Assembly: GCA_001824645.1 (NCBI GenBank)
Contig: MHYD01000092.1
Coordinates: 58,108-66,642, forward strand
DNA: 8,535 nt
Source of the DNA: Planctomycetes bacterium RBG_13_46_10
GTDB lineage: Bacteria; Planctomycetota; Phycisphaerae; Sedimentisphaerales; Anaerobacaceae
Direction: 5' to 3'
Positions 1 through 6,744 of the stretch are shown piece after piece. The stretch's first letter is position 1. The number at the start of each line of letters is the position of its first letter. The position numbers and the translations under genes are program-made. The notes beneath the pieces are model-generated. The model ran no database searches, was not told where the DNA came from, and saw only the letters and a list, made by a program, of their open reading frames with translations.

Positions 1-155
1 ATAGAAAGCCGCGAGTTCAGCAGCAGCTCTAATACTAATCCAGCCACAACCAGCACGACAATAGCCGCGCAAAACACAGTCAGACCGCGAAACAATATAT
101 CAGCTTTATTAAATTTATTTAATCGGCTGAATTTATTCACTAAAGTTGTCTTCAT
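1..155 (-). CDS. pstC: Phosphate ABC transporter permease PstC, N-terminal fragment
   Basis: Only the first 51 codons are in the window; the gene runs off the left edge. The product begins MKTTLVNKFSRLNKFNK, a basic cytoplasmic tail, followed from about residue 19 by a long hydrophobic helix rich in V, A, L and I ending near LELLLNS. That is how PstC permeases begin: a short charged tail, then the first membrane helix. PstC pairs with PstA to form the inner-membrane channel of the high-affinity phosphate importer. The start lies 23 bp after the pstS stop, so the two are very probably one transcript. This ATG is the first possible in frame, because an in-frame TGA lies three codons upstream. 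No clear Shine-Dalgarno sequence precedes it; translation may depend on coupling to pstS. The identification rests mainly on position after pstS and the membrane helix, since no diagnostic permease motif is visible. Confidence 0.8.
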   Translation of the reverse strand, partial: MKTTLVNKFSRLNKFNKADILFRGLTVFCAAIVVLVVAGLVLELLLNSRLS

Positions 156-178
156 TTTTGTTCATAAATATCCGGAAT

Positions 179-1210
179 TTACGGCCAAAGAGGTTGACCG
201 GCATTAATTTGCTCACTCCAGCTCTTCTCAACCAGTTCAACTACGTTTAGCGGTATAGGCACATAATGAAGCTCCTGAGCCTTGTCAGCTCCGTGTCGAA
301 AGCACCAATCGAAGAATTTCAGCATTGCTTTGGCTTGCCGGGCATTTGATTGCACCTTGTACATCAGGATGAAAGATGCGCCGGTGATTGGCCAGCTATC
401 ATCACCGGGCTGATCTGTTAGCACCATATAGTAGCCTGGAGCATTTTTCCAGTCGGCATTTGCCGCAGCAGCCTGAAAGGTCTTGATGGTGGGAGGAACA
501 AATTTGCCGGCACGATTTCCAAGCAAAACATACGTCAAATTATTTTGCAGCGCATAAGCATATTCCACGTATCCGATAGAGCCATCGACCCTTTGTACGT
601 ATCCTGCAACTCCTTCATTGCCTTTGCCTCCTACGCCGGTCGGCCAGGCAACTGCTTTGCCGGTGCCGACAGTTTCGTGCCATTGTTTTGATACCTTGTC
701 AAGGTAATTGGTGAATATCCATGTAGTTCCTGAGCCATCTGCTCTATGGACTACGGTAACCGCCTTATCCGGTAAGGCTACGTCACTATTCAGTTTTACT
801 ATCCGTGGGTCGTTCCACTTTGTGATTTTTCCGAGGAATAAATCCGCCAGCACATCAGGCGTAAGGCGGATTTGGCCGGACTTGATACCCTTAATATTGA
901 CCACTGGCACCACACCGCCGATTACCATTGGAAACTGTATCAGACCGATTTCATCCAGCTCATTGACATCCATCGGGGCATCTGAAGCGCCGAAATCAAC
1001 CGTCTTGGCTTTAATCTGAGCTATGCCTCCGCCAGAACCGATAGATTGGTAATTGAGTTTTACGCCCGTCAATTTCTCATACTGGTATGCCCATTGGGCA
1101 TAGAGTGGATATGGAAATGTGGCCCCTGCGCCGTTTATTGTTATGTTCTGGGCAAATACCGCCGTGGGCAAAGCCAGACATAACAAAATTAATGTTAGCA
1201 CTTTTTTCAT
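179..1210 (-). CDS. pstS: Periplasmic phosphate-binding protein PstS
   Basis: This is the high-affinity phosphate receptor of the PstSCAB importer; it binds phosphate in the periplasm and delivers it to PstC/PstA. The 343-residue product is of usual PstS length. Residues 1-20 form a Sec signal peptide (basic start, hydrophobic core, cleavage after VFA). Ligand-binding elements known from E. coli PstS are all present: GAGATFP (27-33, with T31 and F32), SIGSGGG (S59), VDFGASDAP (D77) and RADGSGT (R156, D158, S160, G161, T162). Further family blocks include FPMVIGGVVPVVNI, LADLFLGKITKWNDP, GVGGKGNEGVAGYVQ, IGYVEYAYA and LKFFDWCF. The start is fixed by a strong ribosome site, AAGGAGAT, at 1217-1224. 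Upstream lies a six-repeat Pho-type operator; downstream pstC follows after 23 bp. Nothing looks truncated or degenerate, so it should be a working binding protein. Confidence 0.98.
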   Translation of the reverse strand: MKKVLTLILLCLALPTAVFAQNITINGAGATFPYPLYAQWAYQYEKLTGVKLNYQSIGSGGGIAQIKAKTVDFGASDAPMDVNELDEIGLIQFPMVIGGVVPVVNIKGIKSGQIRLTPDVLADLFLGKITKWNDPRIVKLNSDVALPDKAVTVVHRADGSGTTWIFTNYLDKVSKQWHETVGTGKAVAWPTGVGGKGNEGVAGYVQRVDGSIGYVEYAYALQNNLTYVLLGNRAGKFVPPTIKTFQAAAANADWKNAPGYYMVLTDQPGDDSWPITGASFILMYKVQSNARQAKAMLKFFDWCFRHGADKAQELHYVPIPLNVVELVEKSWSEQINAGQPLWP

Positions 1211-1228
1211 TTCTAAATCTCCTTATAA

Positions 1229-1234
1229 AATATA
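1229..1234 (-). promoter_or_regulatory. Possible -10 element of pstS (TATATT)
   Basis: TATATT on the minus strand lies exactly 8 bp after the last 11-bp repeat of the operator, the position where Pho-activated promoters place the -10 hexamer, with the operator replacing the -35. The implied transcript start, near 1222, would fall inside or at the edge of the AAGGAGAT ribosome site, leaving a leader of only about 12 nt. That is tight, so either the leader is truly short or the real -10 is elsewhere. Confidence 0.4.
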
Positions 1235-1242
1235 CGCTGAAA

Positions 1243-1304
1243 TTGTTAATCTCGTGTTAAGATTTTGTTAGTATCTAATTAATGAGACATTAACCTGTTA
1301 TTAA
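1243..1304 (-). promoter_or_regulatory. Six-repeat Pho-box operator upstream of pstS
   Basis: On the minus strand six 7-bp units recur at an exact 11-bp period (7 plus 4 spacer): TTAATAA, TTAATGT, TTAATTA, CTAACAA, TTAACAC, TTAACAA. Every unit has the core (C/T)TAA followed by C or T, and the three nearest pstS are the best. Direct 7-bp repeats with 4-bp spacers are the known binding pattern of PhoB/PhoP response regulators, and TTAACA is close to the Bacillus PhoP half-site. Six half-sites would seat three dimers. The farthest unit overlaps the stop codon of the porin gene. The location, directly before pstS in a locus with a PhoR-type kinase, supports phosphate-starvation control. The regulator itself is not in the window, so its identity is inferred. 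Confidence 0.8.
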
Positions 1305-2620
1305 AATTTCAAGTTTAAGTCCAACTGCAGTCTTCTGTAGTCAAGGGAGCGTCCGTTGGTTCTATCGATTTCGCTGAGGAAGTATGTAACACATGCCTGC
1401 AGATTCTTGGCCAACTGATAGGCAAATCCAAATTCATGTCCTTTGCCATCGGTTCCACCGCCGATAAAGTCTGAATCTGTAAAAGCGCCGAGGATAGAAT
1501 CCGCGTCCATCTCGCGATAACTATAACCGGCTTCCCATGTGCCGGGCTCTTTGGCTTTATTGAATCTACTTCCGATAAGCCAGCCAGTGTCCTCGTTGGT
1601 GCTTGCAACAAGGTTTTTGGCCCAGTCGCCGTATACTGTAAACGGCATTTCCATTAACTGGGTGCTGTATTCGGCAAAGGCCTCGAGGATATCATAGTCG
1701 CTTGCAAACATACCTGAAGAGGTTGTGTTACCGAAGAAATTGCTCGTTGATGACCATGTGCTTTTAAGGTCGCCGCGTCCCTGTATGTTGCCGTAATCAA
1801 AGTAGCTCACACCGCCCAGTATGTAATCCGGATTACCGATTGTGTGCTTAACATAACTCTGTGCTCCCCACAAGGACGTATCTACGCCGCTGGAGCTTTC
1901 ATCGACCCAGAAACCGCCGCCGTTTATATAAAGCACGGTCTTATCGGCAAGAGGCATTGTAAGCTGAGCAGCTATACCCTCAGGATTAAGGTCAGAGTCC
2001 CAAATTAGCTGATTACTACCGACTCTATAAAACGGATTTTTCATCTTACCGCCGAAGACGTTTGTCCCTTTTAGTGACTGCGGATGCCAGTGGAAATAGG
2101 CAAGGTCGAGCCATAATGTCTTGCTTGAAAAACTGTCCTCAAGAGACTGATTAGTTGAAACTGGGTCCGCCGAGCCGCTGGCGAGCCTAAAGCCCAAGCC
2201 CCAGTCATCATTAACCATTGCCTCTATCATCAGTCTTGCGCGAATTCGGTCACGGTCGATTCCATCCTTCCACCTAACTGCACTTGCGGTTTTTTCCTCG
2301 TCTATGCGCTCGTGTCTATACCTGAAATCACCGGAAATTTTGACCTTCTCAACCCACTTGAGCGAATCTGGCAGCGCAATGGATTCCTTTTTTTGCGCCA
2401 CTTCTTCTATTCTTTCGGTCAGCACTTCCTCCTTTTGTTTTTGCCTTGCCTCAAGCTGTTCAAGTCTTTCCATAAGTTTTTGCAACATCTGGTTTTGTTC
2501 TGTGATTTGCTGTTTAAGCTCGCCAAGCTCATCAGCTTTTACTTTTCCACTGGGCCACAGCAGCAGGGCCAATACCAACATCAATAATAAAATCCCTTTT
2601 CTAAAACCTGTTTTCCTCAT
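1301..2620 (-). CDS. Porin_5-type putative outer-membrane porin
   Basis: This looks like an outer-membrane beta-barrel porin of the 'putative porin' (Porin_5) group, probably letting phosphate or other anions across the outer membrane. The 439-residue protein starts with a long signal peptide, cleavage likely after KVKA near residue 29. Residues about 31-78 are a charged heptad-like coiled coil (LKQQITEQNQMLQKLMERLEQL), which often precedes barrels and may trimerise or contact peptidoglycan. The barrel opens with SGDFRYRHE (97-104) and the family block DRIRARLMIEAMVNDDWG (124-141), then SGSADPVSTNQSL. Alternating aromatic strands follow, and the last residue is phenylalanine (LDLNLKF), the usual BAM recognition end. 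A good ribosome site, GGAGGT at 2627-2632, fixes the start. It has its own Pho-type operator upstream and lies 90 bp before pstS. Substrate specificity cannot be read from sequence; a phosphate role like OprP/OprO is inferred from context. Confidence 0.88.
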   Translation of the reverse strand: MRKTGFRKGILLLMLVLALLLWPSGKVKADELGELKQQITEQNQMLQKLMERLEQLEARQKQKEEVLTERIEEVAQKKESIALPDSLKWVEKVKISGDFRYRHERIDEEKTASAVRWKDGIDRDRIRARLMIEAMVNDDWGLGFRLASGSADPVSTNQSLEDSFSSKTLWLDLAYFHWHPQSLKGTNVFGGKMKNPFYRVGSNQLIWDSDLNPEGIAAQLTMPLADKTVLYINGGGFWVDESSSGVDTSLWGAQSYVKHTIGNPDYILGGVSYFDYGNIQGRGDLKSTWSSTSNFFGNTTSSGMFASDYDILEAFAEYSTQLMEMPFTVYGDWAKNLVASTNEDTGWLIGSRFNKAKEPGTWEAGYSYREMDADSILGAFTDSDFIGGGTDGKGHEFGFAYQLAKNLQACVTYFLSEIDRTNGRSLDYRRLQLDLNLKF

Positions 2621-2640
2621 TTGCGTACCTCCAAAAAAGT

Positions 2641-2668
2641 CTTGTCCCGAGCGTAGCCGCGGGAATGA
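2641..2668. repeat. REP-like short palindrome in the porin leader
   Basis: The plus strand carries TCCCG (2645-2649), a GAGCGTAGC-type centre and CGGGA (2660-2664), a short imperfect palindrome. The pattern 'CC-GAGCGTAG-C-GG' resembles a short dispersed repeat found in many environmental bacteria whose spurious translation reads CPERSR; here one plus-strand frame reads SCPERSRG. It sits between the porin operator and the porin ribosome site, so it would be in the 5' leader of the mRNA. Being a genome-wide repeat is inferred from the pattern; only one copy is visible here. Confidence 0.5.
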
Positions 2669-2733
2669 ATTTTTAGCACCGCGGCAGACTGTATCTTCGC
2701 AGCGACTTTATCAGCGTTAAAATTAATCAAGGA

Positions 2734-2773
2734 TTGTTAAGCAGATGTGAGGTACAGGTTAGAATTGTATTAA
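2734..2773 (-). promoter_or_regulatory. Four-repeat Pho-box operator upstream of the porin gene
   Basis: On the minus strand four 7-bp units occur at an exact 11-bp period: TTAATAC, CTAACCT, CTCACAT, TTAACAA. The last is identical to the best unit before pstS, and the others keep the (C/T)T-A pattern. Arrangement and consensus match the pstS operator, so the same regulator is likely. The last unit is about 113 bp from the porin ATG, giving a long leader that contains the REP-like palindrome. A -10 at the 8-bp spacing would be TAATTT (2720-2725), which is poor, so the exact promoter is uncertain. Confidence 0.62.
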
Positions 2774-2857
2774 TCTCAAAAATCCAGAAGGTCGAAAATC
2801 CTTTCGTTATCATCCTGTGCGCAGAGGCTTGGCTTTGGATGTTGCTAAACCGGAGGC

Positions 2858-2892
2858 GGCCTTGAGAAGAGTTATCTGTTCTTCTCAAGGCC
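2858..2892. repeat. Perfect 13-bp inverted repeat (hairpin) between PstS-dockerin and porin genes
   Basis: GGCCTTGAGAAGA (2858-2870) and TCTTCTCAAGGCC (2880-2892) are perfect complements with a 9-nt loop. It lies about 95 bp after the stop of the PstS-dockerin gene and before the porin operator, a sensible place to end that transcript. Neither strand has a T-run after the stem, so it is not a classic intrinsic terminator. It could be a terminator lacking a U-tract, an mRNA-stabilising 3' stem or a small mobile repeat. An 8-bp direct repeat CGGAGGCG flanks it (2851-2858 and 2900-2907), and an 8-bp inverted pair AACCGGAG / CTCCGGTT (2848-2855 and 2940-2947) encloses it. Confidence 0.7.
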
Positions 2893-2987
2893 ACTTCAAC
2901 GGAGGCGCTAATAACATTCCATCACATCCCCTCAACTTTCTCCGGTTATTAACTCATCTCGCTCGAAGACTGCATATAGGAGTGACA

Positions 2988-5429
2988 TCAAAAGACGTCA
3001 AATCCCGTTAGGTCTGTGTTATCGACAATACCGTCACCATTGAGGTCGCCATTAATGTATGTGCCTGCCTGATTTAAGCTATTGGTGATGACCTGACGGT
3101 CAGCGGCATCCTTAACGCCATTAAGGTCGAAGTCGCCAAGTTTTGTTTCGAGGATGTCATCGACCACGACACGCAGGTCCTCGTAGTTAATAATCAGGTC
3201 ATTGTTCATATCACAACTAAAGTCGGCATAAACTCTGTCGATAGGATTCATCCATGACAGACCGGTTTCCGGCACCTGATACTTGTCTGTGTCGGAGAGC
3301 AGACGGCCGTCCAGGACCTTCTGGATGTAAGAAATATCTGTCTGGTCAATGACGACGTCACCAAAAGGAGCAGCACCTGCCTGTGCATAGATTTTACCTT
3401 CTTTTAGCAGGGCAATATCTGCCCGGCTGTCGCCGGATTTATAAATGCCGTGGGCCAGCACAGTGTTGAAGAAGTTACCGGTGGCGGAAGAATCATCGAC
3501 GATAGCGAAGTTTTTCTGACGGCATACAGCTTCGTTACAATCACTTATACTTGTGTCTGTAACCGGCGATAGAATGACACCATCCGCCATGAAACGAACA
3601 TCGTTTGCATCAAACCAGCCGTTACCATCGAAATCACAAAGAATGTCGTAACTAACGGAGGAATCAACAGTAGCCGCAGGACCATTTTCAAGGATAAGCA
3701 CTGCTAATTGCAGGTCATCTGCATCCCAGATACCATTTTGGTTGATGTCGCCCTGAAGAGCATACCTGGTGTCGAATGAATTCCAGCTTATTGCCTTACC
3801 ATTAAGATCGGTATAAGTATCATCGGCACCGGTGGCCATGCCGTCGCCATTAGTGTCCCTGTTGGGAAGCAGACCATAACCATGGCTGCCGTAAGGATCA
3901 AGACCGGCGCCGCTGATTGGAAGGCCAGTCAGGGCGGGATTATAAAGGTCAAGATTAACTATGAACTCAGTGGGATTTGCAGGATTCGGCAGGCCGTAAA
4001 TACCTGCTACGAGAATTGACTTAAACGCAAGGGCTTGACCCTGTGAGCCGGCAGTTGCAGGATTGGGACCAAGCTCCTCGACAGCTTTAATACTCTCTAT
4101 GGTGTTGATAACAAATGCCGCTGCGTCAGGATTTCTCATTCCAAAGGGATGGTTTGCCGTCTTATACATATTGAGATGAGCAGGCAGGTCTGTTGCATAC
4201 GGGTCGCCAACTGTGGCGAAGGTTTCAGAGCCGCCTATTCTCCAGCCATTGGAAGCATTTGGCCAAAAAATGTTTGACTGCCAATTTGGCTGGCTGCCGT
4301 ACTTGTCAATCCGGTTTTCAATTTCATCGGGTATTTGTGCGGGATCAACCGGGTCTTCGGGACGAACAAACGTTTTGCCGCCATCGAAACTGATGTTCAG
4401 ACATTCATACCAGCCGGTGTTAATCAGTAGAATGCCCTTGCTTGTGTAAAGTGTCTGATAAGAGATCATAAAGCGGTTATTTCTATGATTAAGGCTTGAT
4501 GTGGTTGAACTATCTATATTGTTATACTGGTACGCAGGACCAAGTATTTCCATATTGGGGTCTTTGCCCTTTCTACCGAGATTGTCACCCCGGCCCCAGG
4601 AAGGATCGACGCCTATCGAGGACATACAAGCGTTGCGTGTCCCTGAACCACTGTCACGCGTAGCTACGTTGTAGTTGATGCCGCACGGGCTACGACCGGT
4701 CAAGTAAAGACATTGCAGCTCCTCGACGGTTACATTTTCAAGGCCGGTTGCTCTGCTTGCAAGGAAACAGAACGGATACCATCCAACCGGGAAATCAAAG
4801 ATGGTTTTGTCATCAGGATTGGCTGTATCGATGTTTAGTTCCCCAAGGTCTGCAAGCTGGTTGGTGCTGTCTGCGTTCCATGGTGTAATAGGGCTCTTAC
4901 CATAGCCATCCTCGAAGGGTCTGCTGAATGGGAAGGCATTTTCCTGCAAACCTATGCCGACAAATTGGGAGGTTGGAACGTCCATAGTTGCGATATCGAT
5001 TCTGTCAAGCGGAAGGAACGGATAATCACAGCTAACTTTATACCCAAATCTGTTAACAGTACCATCAACATCAGGTAGCTCATTACAGTCAGGTGAGCTA
5101 TCGAAGTAAGCAATTAGCTCCTCAAGACCATTGCCCGAGCCGGTACCGCGGTAATTCAAAATCCATGGGCCCTGTGCCAGAAGCTGCTGTTCTGATTCAG
5201 AGCCGGTGTATGTTGCGGCTAACTGCTGTAACTGGCTGTTAAGTAAAATGCTGTTGCCGTTTCCATCCACATCTATGTAATCATGTGTTGCTGCTGGAAA
5301 AGTGCTTTTATAGCTGAAGAACCAGTCAAACTGTGTAGCACCTGCAACGGTAATTTCACCATTATCGGCTGAGGCCAAAGATGATATGGCCAAAACAAAA
5401 ATCAAAATAAAGAATTTATTGGTACGCAT
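2988..5429 (-). CDS. Secreted PstS-like phosphate-binding protein with C-terminal dockerin/EF-hand repeats
   Basis: The protein is 813 residues from the ATG, more than twice the length of PstS. Residues 1-21 are a Sec signal peptide (cleavage after LASA). The following ~400 residues keep PstS landmarks in order: ITVAGATQF (27-35), LNYRGTGSGNG (91-101, S98), IDIATMDVP (D150), FDFPVGWYPFCFLA, and TRDSGSGTR (257-265, with R258, S262, G263, T264 at phosphate-ligand positions). Large insertions and about eleven cysteines distinguish it from PstS and suggest life outside the cytoplasm. The C-terminal third holds calcium-loop repeats of the dockerin type: GDINQNGIWDADDL (560), CDFDGNGWFDANDV (598), a degenerate loop near 690, CDMNNDLIINYEDL (739), GDFDLNGVKDAAD (765) and GDLNGDGIVDNTDL (794). 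I infer phosphate capture by an exported or surface-bound protein. A GTG at 5432 is in frame, but AAAGGAG (5437-5443) sits 7 nt from the ATG, which I prefer. It lies 159 bp behind the pseudopilin gene. Confidence 0.85.
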   Translation of the reverse strand: MRTNKFFILIFVLAISSLASADNGEITVAGATQFDWFFSYKSTFPAATHDYIDVDGNGNSILLNSQLQQLAATYTGSESEQQLLAQGPWILNYRGTGSGNGLEELIAYFDSSPDCNELPDVDGTVNRFGYKVSCDYPFLPLDRIDIATMDVPTSQFVGIGLQENAFPFSRPFEDGYGKSPITPWNADSTNQLADLGELNIDTANPDDKTIFDFPVGWYPFCFLASRATGLENVTVEELQCLYLTGRSPCGINYNVATRDSGSGTRNACMSSIGVDPSWGRGDNLGRKGKDPNMEILGPAYQYNNIDSSTTSSLNHRNNRFMISYQTLYTSKGILLINTGWYECLNISFDGGKTFVRPEDPVDPAQIPDEIENRIDKYGSQPNWQSNIFWPNASNGWRIGGSETFATVGDPYATDLPAHLNMYKTANHPFGMRNPDAAAFVINTIESIKAVEELGPNPATAGSQGQALAFKSILVAGIYGLPNPANPTEFIVNLDLYNPALTGLPISGAGLDPYGSHGYGLLPNRDTNGDGMATGADDTYTDLNGKAISWNSFDTRYALQGDINQNGIWDADDLQLAVLILENGPAATVDSSVSYDILCDFDGNGWFDANDVRFMADGVILSPVTDTSISDCNEAVCRQKNFAIVDDSSATGNFFNTVLAHGIYKSGDSRADIALLKEGKIYAQAGAAPFGDVVIDQTDISYIQKVLDGRLLSDTDKYQVPETGLSWMNPIDRVYADFSCDMNNDLIINYEDLRVVVDDILETKLGDFDLNGVKDAADRQVITNSLNQAGTYINGDLNGDGIVDNTDLTGFDVF

Positions 5430-5432
5430 CAC

Positions 5433-5588
5433 ATTTCTCCTTTACCGTAAAGTTTAATATGAACTTATATTTTTTTTACAACTACTTAAATCCTTTCATA
5501 ATTTTTCGGCGATTTGTAATTACCTCCTTTCCGTGCAAACTCATTTGCATCAGTGTCCTCGCTTAATCCAGTATATTTAGTCCTGCTC
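5433..5588 (-). other. Intergenic stretch with orphan ribosome site, small hairpin and possible 22-codon ORF
   Basis: Between the pseudopilin stop and the PstS-dockerin start, the minus strand has a 6-bp stem TGCAAA/TTTGCA with a 4-nt loop (5534-5549), followed at once by AAAGGAGGT (5522-5530), a near-ideal Shine-Dalgarno sequence. No start codon lies at a normal distance behind it. A short frame from ATG 5550 to TAG 5482 would encode MQMSLHGKEVITNRRKIMKGFK and runs through that ribosome site, but its own ribosome site is weak. Nearer the gene, TTGTAA, a 16-bp gap and TATTAA could form a weak promoter. No clear Pho repeat set is present, so the downstream gene may be read from the pseudopilin promoter. 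Confidence 0.3.
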
Positions 5589-6650
5589 CTATCTGGCTTT
5601 TATAACATTATTTGTGCCGGTAATACCATAAAAGCGATCGCCCCATTGGAACTGTTCACAGGTTTCAAGAACGTGCTTTCTTTCTACATGCCCATCGCAG
5701 AAAATGAAATTGGCGGTTCCACCCATGTCACTGGCTTTGACAGGGATATTGCCCCTATATGAGCCTGGGTGGTGTCTTCCAACGGCATTAAGAGGGACTT
5801 TGTTAATTGCGTTGGCACCGACCTGGTTTGTCGGCACAATGCCAAACGTAGGACCTGTGTCTCCCAGTCTGAAACCAAGATACGGGCCACTACTATAAAC
5901 ATCGGAGCCAGTGGCAAGTGATAAAAAGGGAGTAATAGGCCTGTGACTTTTAACGAGAAGCGCGCTGTCATACGTACCTCCACCAACAGCTATTGCTTTC
6001 CAGTCATTATTAAATTCCGTTGCGAGGATAACATTGCCTGGTGCTCTTATTTGGCTGGCTCTAACTGACCGGTTGAACCTGATATATTTTCCGCGGTAGC
6101 TTTCCTCGAACTTGTTCCTTGTAATGATAGCGCCATTGCCGGTGTAAGCTATACGACTCGCCTGAAAATCTTTCAGGCCTGGGTTTTGGCCGCTACAGCC
6201 GTCCATATCGACTTGGCCTCTTTCCCAGTCGTCGGGATTGCCGCCTGGATTAGTTCTTGGAATACCTCTATGGGGAATAGCAGGACATTCAAAAGCGCTT
6301 TCATTGCATCCTCCACTGTTAAAAAGAGAGTATGACCAGTGGATATAACCGTTGCTCTGAAAGGTCTCAAACTGCTTTGATTTCTCCCAATAAGGATTTC
6401 CTCTTATTGCACAATAAAGATAAGAGTTTGGGTACAATTGTTCATTTTCAGCGGCAAATACTTCCATTGCCGTACCGACATTTTTACCATTTGCGGCACA
6501 TTTAACCGCGTAGGCGCTTTGTTTTGCTCTGTTAAGGCTTGGCAGCAGAATTGCCATAAGCAAAGAAATTATTGAAATGACCACGAGCAGCTCAATGAGC
6601 GTAAATCCCTTCCTGATTATAGCCTTTTTTACTAATGATTGTGCCTCCAT
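5589..6650 (-). CDS. Pseudopilin-like protein with prepilin cleavage/methylation motif
   Basis: The 353-residue protein starts with a short basic leader and the type IV prepilin signature RKG|FTLIELLVVISIISLLMAILLPSL: cleavage after G15, F16 as the methylated residue, E20 as Glu+5, then a single hydrophobic helix to about residue 37. The C-terminal part contains HHPGSY (293-298) and NFIFCDGHVE (314-323), resembling the H...DG motif of the long pseudopilins that are numerous in Planctomycetota; the spacing between H and DG is longer here than the usual nine residues. Such proteins are processed by a prepilin peptidase (not in the window) and build pseudopili of type II secretion or related machines; the exact role of this group is unknown. 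The start has AAAGGAG at 6659-6665. It is preceded by a weak Pho-type repeat set and followed by the PstS-dockerin gene, which suggests shared control. Confidence 0.85.
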   Translation of the reverse strand: MEAQSLVKKAIIRKGFTLIELLVVISIISLLMAILLPSLNRAKQSAYAVKCAANGKNVGTAMEVFAAENEQLYPNSYLYCAIRGNPYWEKSKQFETFQSNGYIHWSYSLFNSGGCNESAFECPAIPHRGIPRTNPGGNPDDWERGQVDMDGCSGQNPGLKDFQASRIAYTGNGAIITRNKFEESYRGKYIRFNRSVRASQIRAPGNVILATEFNNDWKAIAVGGGTYDSALLVKSHRPITPFLSLATGSDVYSSGPYLGFRLGDTGPTFGIVPTNQVGANAINKVPLNAVGRHHPGSYRGNIPVKASDMGGTANFIFCDGHVERKHVLETCEQFQWGDRFYGITGTNNVIKAR

Positions 6651-6744
6651 AACAAATTCTCCTTTCTTTCCTTTTTTAATATGAGTTAATATTTAATTCT
6701 AAACATCGGCTTAAAAACTTATTTCCCGATGCATTTTGAGCGGG

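Noticed and set aside
2304..2720. Plus-strand 138-codon frame antisense to the porin start
   Set aside because: It is low-complexity (Ser, Phe, Cys rich) because it mirrors the porin coiled coil and signal peptide, and its tail is the translated REP-like repeat (SCPERSRG).
2793..2806. Small 5-bp stem CGAAA/TTTCG upstream of the porin operator
   Set aside because: Too short, with no T-run and no relation to a gene end; stems of this size are common by chance.
2817..3011. Plus-strand 64-codon frame in the gap before the porin
   Set aside because: It starts at GTG without a ribosome site, runs through the perfect hairpin and into the end of the PstS-dockerin gene on the other strand, and its product shows no recognisable domain.
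5442..5488. TAA trinucleotides spaced 10-12 bp before the PstS-dockerin gene, a possible fourth Pho operator
   Set aside because: The spacing is not exact at either end and the units lack the (C/T)TAA(C/T) core; in such AT-rich sequence this is expected by chance.
5489..5588. Possible riboswitch in the leader of the PstS-dockerin gene
   Set aside because: I looked for the conserved core of c-di-GMP and cobalamin riboswitches and saw no match; only one small stem is present.
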